64,000 nt of DNA from Panonychus citri (GCF_014898815.1 NW_026515539.1:3844001-3908000), one strand, 5' to 3'. Shown: positions 1-12,492, numbered from the stretch's first letter. Translations and numbers: made by a program. Notes: generated by a model from the sequence alone, not told the origin.

Positions 1-2652
1 TTAAGAGAAATTGATGAAAATGTTGTTAATGTTGCCAAAGTTGATACTTTGAGTTCTTGGCATAAGAAGTTAGCTCATGTTAATGTTTATAAGATAATCC
101 AAATGTCGAGAGATGGAATCTTACCGAAGATTAAGTTGGATTATGAGCCAAGTGAGTTTACCTGTGAAGGTTGTATTAAGGGTAAGATGATTAAGAAATC
201 ATTTAAATCGGTAACACCGAGAGAAGTTGACGTTGGTCAAGCTTTACATTGTGATTTACAGGGACCAATGAGTGAACCATCACTGAATGGAAGTAAATTA
301 GCATTAGTTATTAAAGATGAACGAAGTTCATTTAGAGGTGTTTATTTTCAACGATTTAAATCTGATTCATTTGAAAACTTAGATAATTTTATTAAGTTTG
401 CACAGAAAATGACTGGAAACAAGGTGAAGATTATCAGAACTGATAATGGTAAAGAGTTTATCGATTCTAGAGTAAAAACTTTATTTAATAATAATAATAT
501 TACACATGAGCTGAGTGCACCTTATACACCAGAACAAAATGGTCGTATTGAGAGAGAGAATCGAACTATCACCGAATTAGCTAGATCGATGTTATTAGCT
601 AATAACTTACCTAAATTCCTATGGGCAGAAGCAATGGCTACTGCTGTATATGTGCTGAATATGATTCCGAGTAAAGGTCAACACGAATTGACTCCCCTTG
701 AAATGTTCACAAAAGAAAAAGCAAAATTTACTCACCTTCGACCCTTTGGTAGTATCTGTTGGATCAAAATTCCCGATGGTTTCCGGAAGAAGTGGGATCC
801 GAAAGCCAAAAAGTGCATCTTTGTTGGTTACACTAAAACGAGTAACAATTTCCGTGTCTATGACCCTGTAACAAACAAAGTTAATGTTACAGCTAATATT
901 AAATTCATAGATGATGATTATGATGCTGAGAAAATGATAGATGAAATTGTTGATGATGAACCAATTGATCTGGAAGAAAAATGTTCAATTGATGAAAATG
1001 AAAAAGAAATTGATTTTGATGATAATTGTAGTGAGACAACAGAAATTTATGAACATCCACCTGATGATGTTGACTTGAATGATTGGATGAAAAATGTTGT
1101 ATTTCAATCAATAGTTACTAATTGTGAACCTGTTAATTATGAAGAAGCAATTAACTCACCTGATAATGTTGATTGGATGAATGCGATGAAAGATGAAATG
1201 TCTTCAATTAAAAGTAACGATACTTATGAGTTAATGGATTTACCTGAAGGAAAAAGATCAATATCATGTCGTTGGGTTTATCGTATTAAAAGAAATTTGG
1301 ACGGTACAGTTGACCGTTACAAGGCTCGACTTGTAGCCAAAGGTTTTTCGCAAAAGGCGGGAATCGATTACTTCGAAACTTTTAGTCCCGTTGCTCGTTA
1401 TGATACTATTCGAGCTATTCTTTCAATTGCTACTGCTTATAAAATGGACTTAATGCAGTTCGATATCAAAACGGCTTTTCTTTATGGTGAATTAAATGAA
1501 GAAATTTACATGGCTCAACCACCAGGATTCGAAGATGGAACCAATCGAGTTTTAAAATTGAAAAAAGGTCTTTATGGCTTAAAACAAGCACCTCGTCAAT
1601 GGAACGAGAAGGTTAACAATTTCTTTAGAACCTTGAATTTTCACCATTGTGGTGCTGATAAATGTTGCTTCGTTAATTTTGATAATGGAATAACAATCTG
1701 TGTTATTTATGTTGACGATGGTTTGATTGCGAGTAATAATCAACAACAATTAACAAAGTTAATTAATAAATTAAAAGAAACTTTTGAAGTTAAAGTTCAT
1801 CCCCCTAAAGTTTTCGTTGGGATGGAAATACATCAGAGTGATGATAAATCAACAATTAAGATTAAACAATCAAGTTACATTAATGAACTTTTAAAAAGAT
1901 TCAAAATGGATCAGTGTAAACCGTTATCAACACCAGGTGATACTAATCATAAACTATCATCATCAAATCAACCACCTGATACTAATTTCCCATATCAAGA
2001 AGCTGTTGGTGCTCTCTTGTACTTGTCGATCATCAGTCGACCAGACATTACATTCATGGTAAATAAATCGAGCCAATTTAATTGCTGTTATGACGAAAGT
2101 CATTGGAAAGCAATTAAACGAATTTTTCGTTATTTAAAAGGAACAATTGATTGTGGGATAACCTATTCAGCCACGACTTCAAATTTACAGTTAATCGGCT
2201 ACTGTGATGCTGATTATGCCGCCGATATTGATACCAGGAAGTCGACCTCTGGTTTTTGTGTTACTCTTGGCAACTCACCAATTTCATGGGCTTCGAGGTT
2301 ACAACGAAGTGTCGCTCAGTCGACAACTGAAGCTGAATATGTTGCTATCGCTGATTGCCTAAAAGACGTTATTTGGTATCGTCAATTAATGAAAGAGTTA
2401 AAAGTTCCAATTGATTCTCCAGTAAAAATAATGAGTGACAACCAAGGAGCAATCAAATTAACAAAAAATTCAGTTTTTCATAAGAGGACCAAACACATCG
2501 ATGTCCGTTACCACTTCATCAGAGATCATCAGGAAAGAGGAGAGATAAAAGTTCAGTTCATCCCCACTGATAAACAACCCGCTGATATGCTAACGAAGTG
2601 TTTGTGTTCACCTTCATTAAGAAAGTGTTGTGACTTTTTAAATATTAATTGA
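1..2652 (+). CDS. Ty1/copia retrotransposon Pol polyprotein, 5' end outside the window
   Basis: Polyprotein that carries out reverse transcription and integration of a copia-type LTR retrotransposon. The frame is open from base 1 with no internal stop, so the true start (Gag and protease) lies upstream of the window. In order: a GAG-pre-integrase HHCC zinc site (WHKKLAH from about 58, CEGC at 163-174); an integrase core with a DDE triad, Asp at 253-255 (DLQGP), Asp at 442-444 (RTDNGKEF) and Glu near 550 (NGRIERE); the RNA-dependent DNA polymerase with RLVAKGFSQ, FDIKTAFLYG, KGLYGLKQAPRQW and the catalytic YVDD at 1708-1719; and RNase H with CDADYA (about 2200), TEAEY and SDNQGA. The order integrase before reverse transcriptase defines copia rather than gypsy. 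An LTR follows 23 bases after the stop. An undamaged 883-codon frame suggests a fairly young copy. Assignment is certain; activity is inferred. Confidence 0.97.
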   Translation, partial: LREIDENVVNVAKVDTLSSWHKKLAHVNVYKIIQMSRDGILPKIKLDYEPSEFTCEGCIKGKMIKKSFKSVTPREVDVGQALHCDLQGPMSEPSLNGSKLALVIKDERSSFRGVYFQRFKSDSFENLDNFIKFAQKMTGNKVKIIRTDNGKEFIDSRVKTLFNNNNITHELSAPYTPEQNGRIERENRTITELARSMLLANNLPKFLWAEAMATAVYVLNMIPSKGQHELTPLEMFTKEKAKFTHLRPFGSICWIKIPDGFRKKWDPKAKKCIFVGYTKTSNNFRVYDPVTNKVNVTANIKFIDDDYDAEKMIDEIVDDEPIDLEEKCSIDENEKEIDFDDNCSETTEIYEHPPDDVDLNDWMKNVVFQSIVTNCEPVNYEEAINSPDNVDWMNAMKDEMSSIKSNDTYELMDLPEGKRSISCRWVYRIKRNLDGTVDRYKARLVAKGFSQKAGIDYFETFSPVARYDTIRAILSIATAYKMDLMQFDIKTAFLYGELNEEIYMAQPPGFEDGTNRVLKLKKGLYGLKQAPRQWNEKVNNFFRTLNFHHCGADKCCFVNFDNGITICVIYVDDGLIASNNQQQLTKLINKLKETFEVKVHPPKVFVGMEIHQSDDKSTIKIKQSSYINELLKRFKMDQCKPLSTPGDTNHKLSSSNQPPDTNFPYQEAVGALLYLSIISRPDITFMVNKSSQFNCCYDESHWKAIKRIFRYLKGTIDCGITYSATTSNLQLIGYCDADYAADIDTRKSTSGFCVTLGNSPISWASRLQRSVAQSTTEAEYVAIADCLKDVIWYRQLMKELKVPIDSPVKIMSDNQGAIKLTKNSVFHKRTKHIDVRYHFIRDHQERGEIKVQFIPTDKQPADMLTKCLCSPSLRKCCDFLNIN

Positions 2653-2666
2653 GTTACGTTTGGTGC

Positions 2667-2675
2667 AAGGGGAAG
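2667..2675 (+). promoter_or_regulatory. Polypurine tract of the copia element
   Basis: A nine-base purine run, AAGGGGAAG, directly abuts the TGTTGG start of the 3' LTR. This is where the plus-strand primer of an LTR retrotransposon is expected. It supports the LTR start at 2676. Confidence 0.7.
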
Positions 2676-3140
2676 TGTTGGTTATATAAGCTTAATTCGC
2701 GCTTATTTAAGCTTAATTATTAACAATTTAATCGTTTATTATATTAATTTAAACGTTTTTAACTTTTCGATTTTCTCCCATTTACTTAACATGGGAACTC
2801 ATTAGTTTGTCGCCATTTTTTCGCGCCCATTAGCTTTTCACTTGTTGTAATGATATTATCTTGTAGAGCTCATTAATTGCAATCGATTCATATATAAAGA
2901 TAATTGATTGATCATTTGGTTCTCCAACAATTAACCAAAAACCTTAAATTTTCATTAATAATTTAGCTCCAAGTAAACTTTTCGCACACACGATAATTTT
3001 GATGAAATCATTACAATTAAGACATGAATAGGATATCGTTAGAAAGATAATTAAACACAGAATCGACCAATATACTAACCATTAATTCAAGTTGATTAGT
3101 CTCTGAGATATGACCCTTAACATTTGGTCGATTCCCAACA
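2676..3140 (+). repeat. 3' LTR of the copia element
   Basis: The 465-base segment begins TGTTGG and ends CCCAACA, giving the TG...CA ends and a 6-bp terminal inverted repeat expected of an LTR. It sits next to the polypurine tract. A TATA-like TATATAAAG at about 2890 could be the promoter. The 5' LTR is outside the window, so neither the boundary nor a target-site duplication can be checked directly. A diverged copy lies near 12120-12422, and that similarity runs about 40 bases past the proposed end, so the 3' boundary carries some doubt. Confidence 0.75.
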
Positions 3141-5705
3141 ATTAAGTTAATCATTTTTTCTTAATTACTTTCATCTCTTTCTTTCTAACCTAACCATTAT
3201 TTTATATTATTATTATTACCATTATTATCCATAATTATTGAGATGATCAACTAACTAATGACCATCCCTGTCCATTAGTTGACCGACAAAGGGTAAACCA
3301 AGTTTTACCATTTTCCTTTACTCTTTTCTTTTGTGCCCCAAACTGTCACTCACGTTACTCTCTCTCATCTTATCTTCTCTCTCTTCATCTCCTCTCATCT
3401 CTCTCACGTACACACACACAAACAACTCTTTCAACCGCCAAAAATAACCAAACCCAAATATTGACCAATTGGGTCATTTGATTCAAATCTTTGTAACGAC
3501 CAATCCACAGTATTTAAACCGAACCCAAACTAATAAACCTTGTCTTTAGTTGATGACAATTGAAGAGATAACATCTCTTAGAGTATTTCATTTTCTTTCT
3601 TTTAAAATCTAAGTGTTTCCTTCTTAATACAAGAAGAAGAGTTAATTTGATTAACAGTTTTAATTAGATTTAATTGTGTTTTTCCAACTAAAACCAACAT
3701 GATTGACCGACAAAGAAAATCAAAAATCATTCTCATGGTTTTCATTCCCAATATTTACCAAGAGATAAACATTGATAATTCATTGATATAAAGTATTATT
3801 ACTAACATGGTTAATAGTAAATTAATGTTGACGATCAGCTGATCGGGTTAAATATTGATTACTTGAAGTTGAGAGTTTGGGATTGAGTCTGAGACATATG
3901 AGAATCATTATAATATATTGGATTTTCTGATCGGTGATATAAATCATATGAACTGAACTTTTGGTGAAACTTTTAACCTTCTCGTCGATAGACTAACATA
4001 TAACTTATACAATATATAATATATACTCACATGGAATCATCTTTAATGTCATAAAAGTTTTTCATGTGAAAATCGGATAACCTTAATACTATTTGAAATG
4101 AAACCACAAACTCTACTATAAGTATTATATATATTAAAGTTATTACTTCAATCTGAATGAATTCATGACTCAAGTTTCCAATATCATGTACTTGATAATT
4201 GTGAAACTTGAAACAATGTTGTAATAATAATTTTTTTTTCTCTTATACCAATTGTTATGATTAATGAAATTGATAAAATGTTTAACCATAAAGTACATTA
4301 GGTGATTATTTACTAATATCATATTAACAGTTAGTCTGATTAAGTAAAATCTATCATGTAAATAATGAAACTTGAATATGAAAGATTTATGAACATAAAA
4401 GCAAGAAATAAGTTTCATTTACTCATGATGATTATGATCATCAAGATGAAATAAAAGTAGTAATAACTTTGACTATGGGAAAGTATGAGAGTTAATACTA
4501 TCATGGGTATGAGATATTCATTATTATGGATTCTCAAGTGAAGCTAAATTAGAGAGAGAGAAAAAGAGAGAGAGAGCGAAATTACCAGGGAACGACATGA
4601 GAATTGAATGAAATACTAGAAGGGAATTAGCAAGTCAAGACATTTAGGATGATAGAACGATGAGAATGCAGATGAAAGAATCAAGTGTTGATGGTTGGGA
4701 TAACATGGAGAGAATTGTGTTCATGATACTGAATAACATCAATGATAGGGAGATAAATGTGTATATGTGAAGTAACAGAAATTGAAAGTTCTAAGAACCA
4801 GAATACCAATTGTAATGAGTAACAAAACGATTGGTATTTTGTTTTGATATTCATTTCTATCTCCATGCTGATTCAACATTCAACTAGAATTCTTGTGATT
4901 ATATTCATAGAATTGGTGAATAATTTTTCATGATAATGAACATTTTCACTTCTATTATCGGCAAGAGCAAGAATCAATCTATAATTAACTTTATTTATCG
5001 CTATTAACAAGCTTTGGGAAGTCTTATTAGCTGCTGATAATTCAGTTTGGGTGCAAATGATTACGATAAACTTATTCTGTTCAATTATGAATTATATTTT
5101 TTCCCTCTCCCTCTCTCTCTCTCTCTCTTTCATCATGGTTATTTCATTTTCTCTACTATGTTATTTCATTGTTATTCTCATTGTTACTTTTATTGTTATC
5201 ATCATTATTGTTACTAACATGGTGATTCCAAAGGTAATAATGATTCAGTAAATCACCAGAATCATTTGCAAATCATTCAATTTCCAGTATACTTCCTGCA
5301 GTTAATGAAAATTAGGACGATCTGTTGATCTGTTAATTATCAATTATCAATCTTAATTTACTTGATTACTTTGATTTTATTAGAAAATTCTGATAATATG
5401 ATGATAACCAATAATGATCCTGAACCGATTTCGATATCAGTGCAACAATAATATGAAAATAATCAGCTAACTAATAAAAAGATATAAACAATTAGAGGAG
5501 AGAGAGAGACTAACATTTGATTACTTTCCAAGAATAGAAACAATTTGTTCAATGTTTTATCATGAGAGATGATTAACTTAATCAAGAGAGAAATCGGGAT
5601 AACAAGAAGAGAGAGAGAGAAAGAGAGAGATTAATAGTTAACAATATGGAAAATGATTGAATTGATTGTTATCATGTATTAATCCATGTTTACATTATCT
5701 TCCAG
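3141..5705. other. Non-coding stretch between the copia LTR and the first GPCR exon seen
   Basis: AT-rich sequence with scattered GA/CT runs (4551-4576, 5101-5130, 5605-5630). I found no exon with coding texture on either strand. If the GPCR gene extends upstream, as its missing N-terminus implies, this stretch is intron and the copia element may sit inside that gene. A 12-bp palindrome, GATCAGCTGATC, lies at 3833-3844. Confidence 0.5.
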
Positions 5706-7460
5706 TGGTATTGTCAACTACTCCATGTTCTGGTTCACTATTTTTTACTTGCCAATTATTCATGGACATTCTGTGAGGGTTTATACCTTCATACCCTCCT
5801 GGTTGTGGCCTTTGTGGCTGAAGAAAAGATCATGAAATGGTTTTATGTGATCGGCTGGGGAGTACCTTTAATATTTATCGGTTTTTATGCTGGATTTCGT
5901 GGCTTATCTTACAATGGAGAAACAAATTAGTGAGTAAACTCAATGAAAATCACGATAATCGTTATCACTCACACAGAATCTAATCAATTGAACTACCCCA
6001 TATATTATACATACATTTTACACCATCGATAGTTTATCAATAATAATGGGAAGAAAAGTTGTCAGGGTTAAGCTATTTTTACTCTGTGACCTAAATGTCC
6101 AATGTGATAATCCAATGCTCTATTGGAATCAGTTGAAATACCTGTTAATCCATGTGACAGAACAAAAAATGATTTCAATCATGCTGTGAGTTAATGGGTT
6201 GGTCTTTGCATTTGATTAGGAAATGATGAGAAGTTCAGAGAGAAAAATGAATATTAATGAGCTTTCATTGGGTTGGAATTTTTTTTCCTTCTTCTCATTC
6301 ACATTCTGATTAATGTTTCCTTTGGCATTTTTTTTCCTCTTCTCCTCCTTTGGCTCAACGATTATCACCACCATGAAAATCATTCTCTCTCGTCCTCAAT
6401 TCCATTGTTAACTCCCATTTAAATAGCTGTTGGATTGATGAAAGTAAATATTCTTGGTGGTATACTGGTCCAGTTCTTGTATCATTTGTGGTAAGTATTT
6501 GAATAAACAATTTGCCGCTTATTCCCACTTATTCATCTTAACTCTAATAGCATAATATTATTTGGTATTTACCATGAAAAGAATCAAAGTTCACATTCAT
6601 CTCAATCAATTTATCATTTCCTTGAAAACTTTTTATATGATTTGTAATGTGACCTTTTCATCTTATTATTATATTTCATTGGGAATGAAAAGTTCATGCC
6701 TTGTTTTCAGAATATGTTTCAAATGAAAACAAAGAAAAAAGGTCTTGAGAGTTTTCATAATAATAATATTTCTCCCAAGGGTCAGTCGAAAAGTCCAAGA
6801 TAATTTAGTAGTTTATTCAATCTTCTAATGATAATTGATGATATTCACATTTTCTCCATCCTTTTCTTATTATTATACTCTTTCCATCATATTATCCCAA
6901 TTGTTTCCAGTCACTACCTTGAGTCATTTTATTCATCTCTCTCTCTCTATCGTCTTTTTCAGCTCAATTTATTTTTCCTTGTAAACATTGTTCGAGTGCT
7001 GGTAACCAAGATGAGAGCAGTTAACTCTCCTGATGCCCATCAGACACGGAAGGCAGTTAAAGCAACGCTCATCTTACTTCCCTTGTTAGGGTTACACTTT
7101 TTGGTTACTCCATTCCGACCTCCTGAAGGGACTCATGCTGAGGAGGTTTATGAGATTGTAGCTGCTTTGGTTGCCTCACTTCAGGGTCTTTGTGTTGCTA
7201 TTCTGTTCTGTTTCTGTAATGGTGAAGTCATTTCTCAGTTTAAAAAACGATGGACTCAAATCGCGTTGACACATGGAGACAATCGTCGAATGTCTTATGC
7301 AGCAACAAGTGTCTCGGTAAGTGTTTCGAATAACTTTTTCGCTCCTCTTCCAACCAGAAACAATCAAACAAAAAAGAGAAAAGTTTTGTCCAAAAGTCCA
7401 TCCAAAAGTCTTGATAGTCTTGAGTTTACAAAAAGAAAAATTGTCAAAGTTTATCAATAG
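5706..7460 (+). CDS. Class B1 (secretin-family) GPCR, calcitonin/DH31-receptor-like, TM3 to C-tail only
   Basis: Peptide-hormone receptor of the plasma membrane, expected to couple to G proteins. Three exons are visible: 5706-5929, 6427-6490 and 6963-7316 or, if the last donor is not used, 6963-7460. Exon 1 encodes TM3 and TM4 with the family signature FCEGLYLHTLLVVAF and the conserved GWG. Exon 2 encodes extracellular loop 2 (CWIDESKYSWWYTGP), whose Cys pairs with the TM3-end Cys in this family. Exon 3 encodes TM5 to TM7, including RKAVKATLILLPLLG and SLQGLCVAILFCFCNGEV. Junction phases agree (TA+C gives Tyr; phase 0 at the second). The PFRP segment before TM7 and the QGLCVA...NGEV stretch favour the calcitonin/DH31 branch over the PDF or DH44 receptors. 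The hormone-binding ectodomain and TM1-2 were not found and probably lie upstream of the window. The family is firm; the subtype is inference. Confidence 0.92.
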
Positions 7461-7472
7461 AAACAAAATAAA
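7317..7472 (+). other. Alternative 3' end of the GPCR gene: donor site or read-through tail with AATAAA
   Basis: A consensus donor (GTAAGT) begins at 7317 in phase 0, so transcripts could splice onward to an unseen C-terminal exon. If unspliced, the frame continues for 47 lysine- and serine-rich codons to a stop at 7458-7460. An AATAAA follows at about 7467. Both ends are plausible, and a short tail by read-through would give a complete receptor C-terminus. Confidence 0.4.
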
Positions 7473-10400
7473 TTCTCAAGTTCGTGCATAAAAGTTCATC
7501 ACGTGCAGAACAAAATCAGAAATAACATTCAGAACAATCTGATTTCCAGGTCATTAAATAGTTTTGGTTTCTGTTTTATGACATCAGTTAAGTTCGTTCT
7601 TATGTAATATTATATGAAAATCGAAAAGTGAAAAAACGATTGAATTTTTCACTTGAATTCTATTTATTCTGTTTATCGATTCAAATTTCAATTCTGATTT
7701 TCGTTAAGCTACTCAAAGATCAACATCTCTCTTCTAAAATAATGAGAACAGCTTATCAGGTTATATATAAAATATAAGTTTCGATAACAAAATGGACAAT
7801 ATCGTAGAGATGATAAGATAAGCTCATTTTTCACCAAATTTGATCCAATTTGAGTCTCTTCTTATTTACCTTGAGTTTACCTGAATTTCATTCTTGTCTC
7901 AATCTCGAATCAATGTTACAGATAAGCTTAATATAAGATAAAAATCTCTCTCTCTCTTCTCTCTCTCATCAATCTATTTTTTTCTTCTTCATCTTCTTCT
8001 CTTCATCTCTCTTCATCTCTCTTTCTCCATCCTTTCACCTTAATCAACTCAACTACAATCAAATATTTACCTGACATTTTATTTTCACCAAACTTTCCTG
8101 TTTCCTGTTAATCTTATCAACCTTTTCACCAAATAATAATAATAATAATAATGATCATGATGATGATGATGATAATAATAAACAAAACAATATTGTCACT
8201 TTTGGGGTTTGAATATACACTTACTTAAACTCCAGAGTGTTGCCCTTTAGTTAACTCATGTAATACTATCATGAATTCAGGAATAAGAATGAAAAATGAT
8301 GAAAAGAAAAGGAGGATTTATTATTATATCTTCTTCTTCTCAGATCAACAATCAATTACCAATTGAATCTATTAATCCATTTCTATTGAATCATATCATC
8401 TATTTGCACCCTCATCTCTTTTCTCAACTTATCTTCAGGGAGACCTGAAACCACACCTATTATGTTATTTGAATTTTTCTTTTCGTTAGAACTTTTTTCT
8501 CTCTTATTTTCTCATTTTTTTCCAATTTCCAAAGTTAAACTCCATCAAAATGATCACATTATAATCACTCATCCTTATCCCAATTCCTCCCATTTTTTTC
8601 TCACCAAACGTCTCGTATTAATATATCATCGTAATCATATTATAAATACTCAGTTTCTAAGATGATTTTATCAAAATTTCGAGAGTTTTAATACTCATAA
8701 ATGTATATATATAAGAAGAAGGAAAATTTATTTCCAATTTCGACCTGGAAAAAAAAAGTTCTAATCTGTTATTATTATGGATTGAAGGGTAAGAGCATTT
8801 CGACTTCTCGTAAATCCCAAGATTCTCCTAAATTAATAAATGCAACTGATCTAAAAATTATCCATAGTCGAATGTGTCTCCAGTTAATATATATGTATGT
8901 TCAAAATCGTAAATATTTCACATAACAAAAACTCTTGATCCTCTTCAGGATAACTCAAGATGTAACTTTTAATACTTTAGTGGTAATTCAGATTCATCTG
9001 ATGAAAATCAATAATGATGCAAATGTTGATAAAATTTTCATTTATGTCAAACTAATAATTTCAACTACTCAGAGAGAGTTACATCAAAGATAGAAAGAAG
9101 AGAGAGAGACAAATCAACTTGAACTTTGAAATATTCTCACGACAGATTCAGTTTTCACCCAATTCAATGTGATAGATAACAATGAGTTTTTTTCCAATAA
9201 GTGTCACAGTATAAGTGACACAATAAACTCAATGGGTTGTCATTTATGTTCAAGAACAACAGTGAACTTTATATATATACTTATATAAGAAGATTAATCT
9301 TCATCGATATCAAGGTAATTGAGAAATGCCAATAAGTTATCATCCATTACAAGAATACCCAGAATTTCATACCCTGAAATATATTATACGCATATTGTTC
9401 AGAAGATTATCAAATTTCAAATAGGAAACTGGATTTAAATTGTTAATTGAAATATTTGAAATCTAATCAGTATCTCTTGTCTATCATTAATCTTTACAAC
9501 AATTAGATAATCTTTTGAGTCAATTCATTGATTTGAGTTAATATGGATAACTGAATAAGCGTCAATATTGAATTCTTATCATCATTATCATCATCATCAT
9601 TAATGATTGAATATATATCTCAGTGAATTAGGTTTGCGTGTTAAAAGCTTATTGATAACATATTAAGAAAGTAAAAACGAGAGACTAATTTTAACATTGA
9701 CCTTTGATAATGATTCCAATTCCCTATTATTATCCCAAATCCTGATCACTCACTGAACATGAACCTCAATCTTTTTCCACCCAATTCCAAAGAGAATCAT
9801 GATAATTTCCAATTTTCGAAGGCATAAAACTTTGTTTCAATTCGCACATAATTGAGTATCATCATGTAATCAGCATCCGACGAACAAAGATTCAAATGAT
9901 TAAAACGAATCACCTTTTTATTTTCATATTCTTTCATTTAGTTTCCTTAAAGAGCAAAAAAGTTTTTCTTTTACATGTTAATCCCCAATGAATTTTCACT
10001 CAGCACGATAACTTGTTGAAACTTTTTATTTTATTTTCTTTTTTGTTTCCACCAAAAAATCAATCATTATATACATGAGAAAATCTCAATGCACATTATG
10101 TATGTTAACCTTTTCTCTCTCTTTCTTTCTCTTGTTCTCCATCTCCTAAACTTTATCCTTTCCGTTTCCTGGTTTCACTTTCTCTTTTATTCCCTTTTTC
10201 TTTTCTCCTATTTATTATTATTATTATTGGATCATTATCGTTTCCAATAGTATATTCAACGTAACTCGGACGCACACGCAACTAAACCTTTGAAAGAAAA
10301 TGGATTTGCTGTATGATTAAATCTTATTTACTTTGTAGTATATATTGATCATTATTATCATTATCATCTTCATGATTGTTATCATGATCATCACCATTAT

Positions 10401-11400
10401 CGATATCATGAAACCACTGAGGAAAACCTAAAAGCTCATTTCCTTTTACAGGGAAAAGTTGTCAATTGGCATCACATCATCACCAAATGTTAACCCTCAT
10501 CACCACTACAATTACTCAACAACAACAACAACAAATGGATCATCTTTATCTTTTATCATCATCTCATATTGAATGGAAATGAAATGAAAATCTATCAACA
10601 AGAAGCAAGAAAAAGGAGAAAAACAAAAATTTGTCAAAAATAAATCTCTTTTTTATTTACTTTTCAATTCTGTAATTTATAACAAATATCATATTCACCC
10701 TGATTATATATACATAATTATCTGTGATCAACAACAAAATTTGCTTCCATGTTGGAAAAAAATGTCAACAAACCAAATGGTCATCTTCACTTGGAGTTCA
10801 CCCCTTTTGGTTTTTTTTGTAATCATACTGTCCAGTTTTCTCATCACTCTTCATTATCATCTTCTCCATCTCATCATCATCATTATCTTCATCTTGCTTG
10901 CATCTAAAATCAACTTGACACCGAAAACAAGAAAAGTAAACATGATATTATTTTTTTTCTTCTTCTCTTTTACCGAGAAACTGATTATCATTGGAAAGTG
11001 TAAATGCTAAAAGGATGTTAATATATTTACAATGAAGATTGAGTCAAATGTAAACAATCATAATTAATCGATACAATCAACTACAATTAATCAGGTAAAT
11101 TGATTCTAATTGAATCTCAATTTGCCTCCAGAAAAAAAAATTGTCCACCAGTGTTGATAAAATCATGATAATGATAATAACCAAATGCTAATGATTATTA
11201 ATAATAAGTAATAATATTCATCCAAATCTGATAATCATGGATGGGATGAACAAAATTGTAAAATCAAGTTAATTGTTGCTGTTTCCTTTTCTATGTAATT
11301 TAATTGTATCATTAAATTTGATCACTTCTGTTAATCACTATTACCATGTTATCGCTGACAAATTATTATCATTATTATTTGTAAATTGATATTATTTTAT
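7473..11400. other. Intergenic stretch without recognised genes
   Basis: AT-rich sequence with CT runs near 7945-8025, an (AAT)n/(GAT)n patch at 8130-8180 and (TTA)n near 10210. Short open frames at 8462-8665, 8701-8925 and 10741-11010 are Phe/Leu/Ile/Lys-rich with no recognisable domain, and I do not call them genes. A further GPCR tail exon could lie here (an acceptor-like TTCAG precedes 8439) but is not supported by similarity. Confidence 0.5.
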
Positions 11401-12119
11401 CAATTTTTACTTCGCAAGCAAAAATTCAAAATCTAATATTTATTAACAGGGTCGTCTTTGCATAATTTATAATTAATCTGTGATGTTAAGTGTTTACAAT
11501 TAACGATAAAATTTAACCAATAAACCAAATATTAATAATTAGTTTTCGATTTGTCATTTTTCACTATTCCATTTAAACTGTCCGATCACCGATAACAAAA
11601 TCTCCGACTAAATAAAACTGTCTCTGTCTAAGGAGTCTGGATCCCTAATATTTTATTAATTAAGAGCTGCGACTTTAAAGGTTTGTAGGGATCATCGTGG
11701 CTTATAGTTTAAACTGATGTTTAGATCGATCTGATCAGTACTTTCCCAGACAATCGAGGCCAAATATCAAACTTTGAGGGCTTTTCTCTTAGAGTGTGCC
11801 AGATGGTTTTGTCCTATTTGGTCAATCCTTTAGCAGCGTAGAGCGAGTAGTAATCGGTTCAATTCATCACGTGAAGATTTAATTGATTTAGAGAAAACCA
11901 ATACCAACAATCAAGGCAAATCATTATTATTCTCAAGGAGAACCTTTATTGAGATTCACCAATATTATGGTTTACAATTTAGAAGATATTGCCAGTCAAT
12001 CAAAGAGAAATTAATCAATGAATCAGAACAATTTAATAGTAACAAGATGACACCAAGATGTGAGGTGGATCTCCGTTCAAAGGAACACTAAAAAAAACTC
12101 TATTCAATGGGTTTCCAGT

Positions 12120-12422
12120 CATCAATTGCAATCGATTCATATGTTAGAATAATTGATTGGTCATTTGATACTCGAAACCAAAAACCTTAAATTTTCACTA
12201 ATAATTTAGCTCCAAGTGAACTTTTCGCACACACGATAATTTTGATGAAACCATTATAATTAAGACATGAATAGGGTATCGATAGAAAGACAAATAAACG
12301 TAAAATCGACCAATATACTAATCATTAATTTAAGATGATTAGTCTTTGAGATATGAACCTTAACATTTAGTCAATTCCCAACAATCAAGTTAAACATTTT
12401 TGTCTTAATTACCTTCATCTCT
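12120..12422 (+). repeat. Diverged, 5'-truncated second copy of the copia LTR, plus flank
   Basis: The segment aligns collinearly to 2871-3178 with substitutions and small indels, by eye roughly 85% identical. Shared landmarks include TTGCAATCGATTCATAT, AATAATTTAGCTCCAAGT, CTTTTCGCACACACGATAAT and AATCGACCAATATACTAA, and the CCCAACA terminus at 12377-12383. The TATA-like motif of the first copy is lost (TATATAAAG has become TATGTTAGA). The first half of the LTR is missing. It is an old solo or truncated LTR. Confidence 0.8.
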
Positions 12423-12492
12423 TAATAAATTTTTAAATGTTCCACTATTGTTTTTAATATAATTGTTTACCATTAACTTAGCTTACCCTCGA

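Noticed and set aside
905..1111. Minus-strand open frame opposite the copia pol gene
   Set aside because: Antisense shadow of a Glu/Asp-rich segment of the polyprotein; His/Phe-rich with no domain.
3833..3844. Perfect palindrome GATCAGCTGATC
   Set aside because: Short palindromes of this length arise by chance in 64 kb, and no context suggests a binding site.
7176..7466. Minus-strand open frame opposite the GPCR last exon
   Set aside because: Antisense to a firmly identified coding exon; no motif of its own.
8439..8490. Possible C-terminal exon of the GPCR after an acceptor-like TTCAG
   Set aside because: Phase is compatible, but the encoded tail is short, shows no similarity and runs into Phe-rich low complexity.
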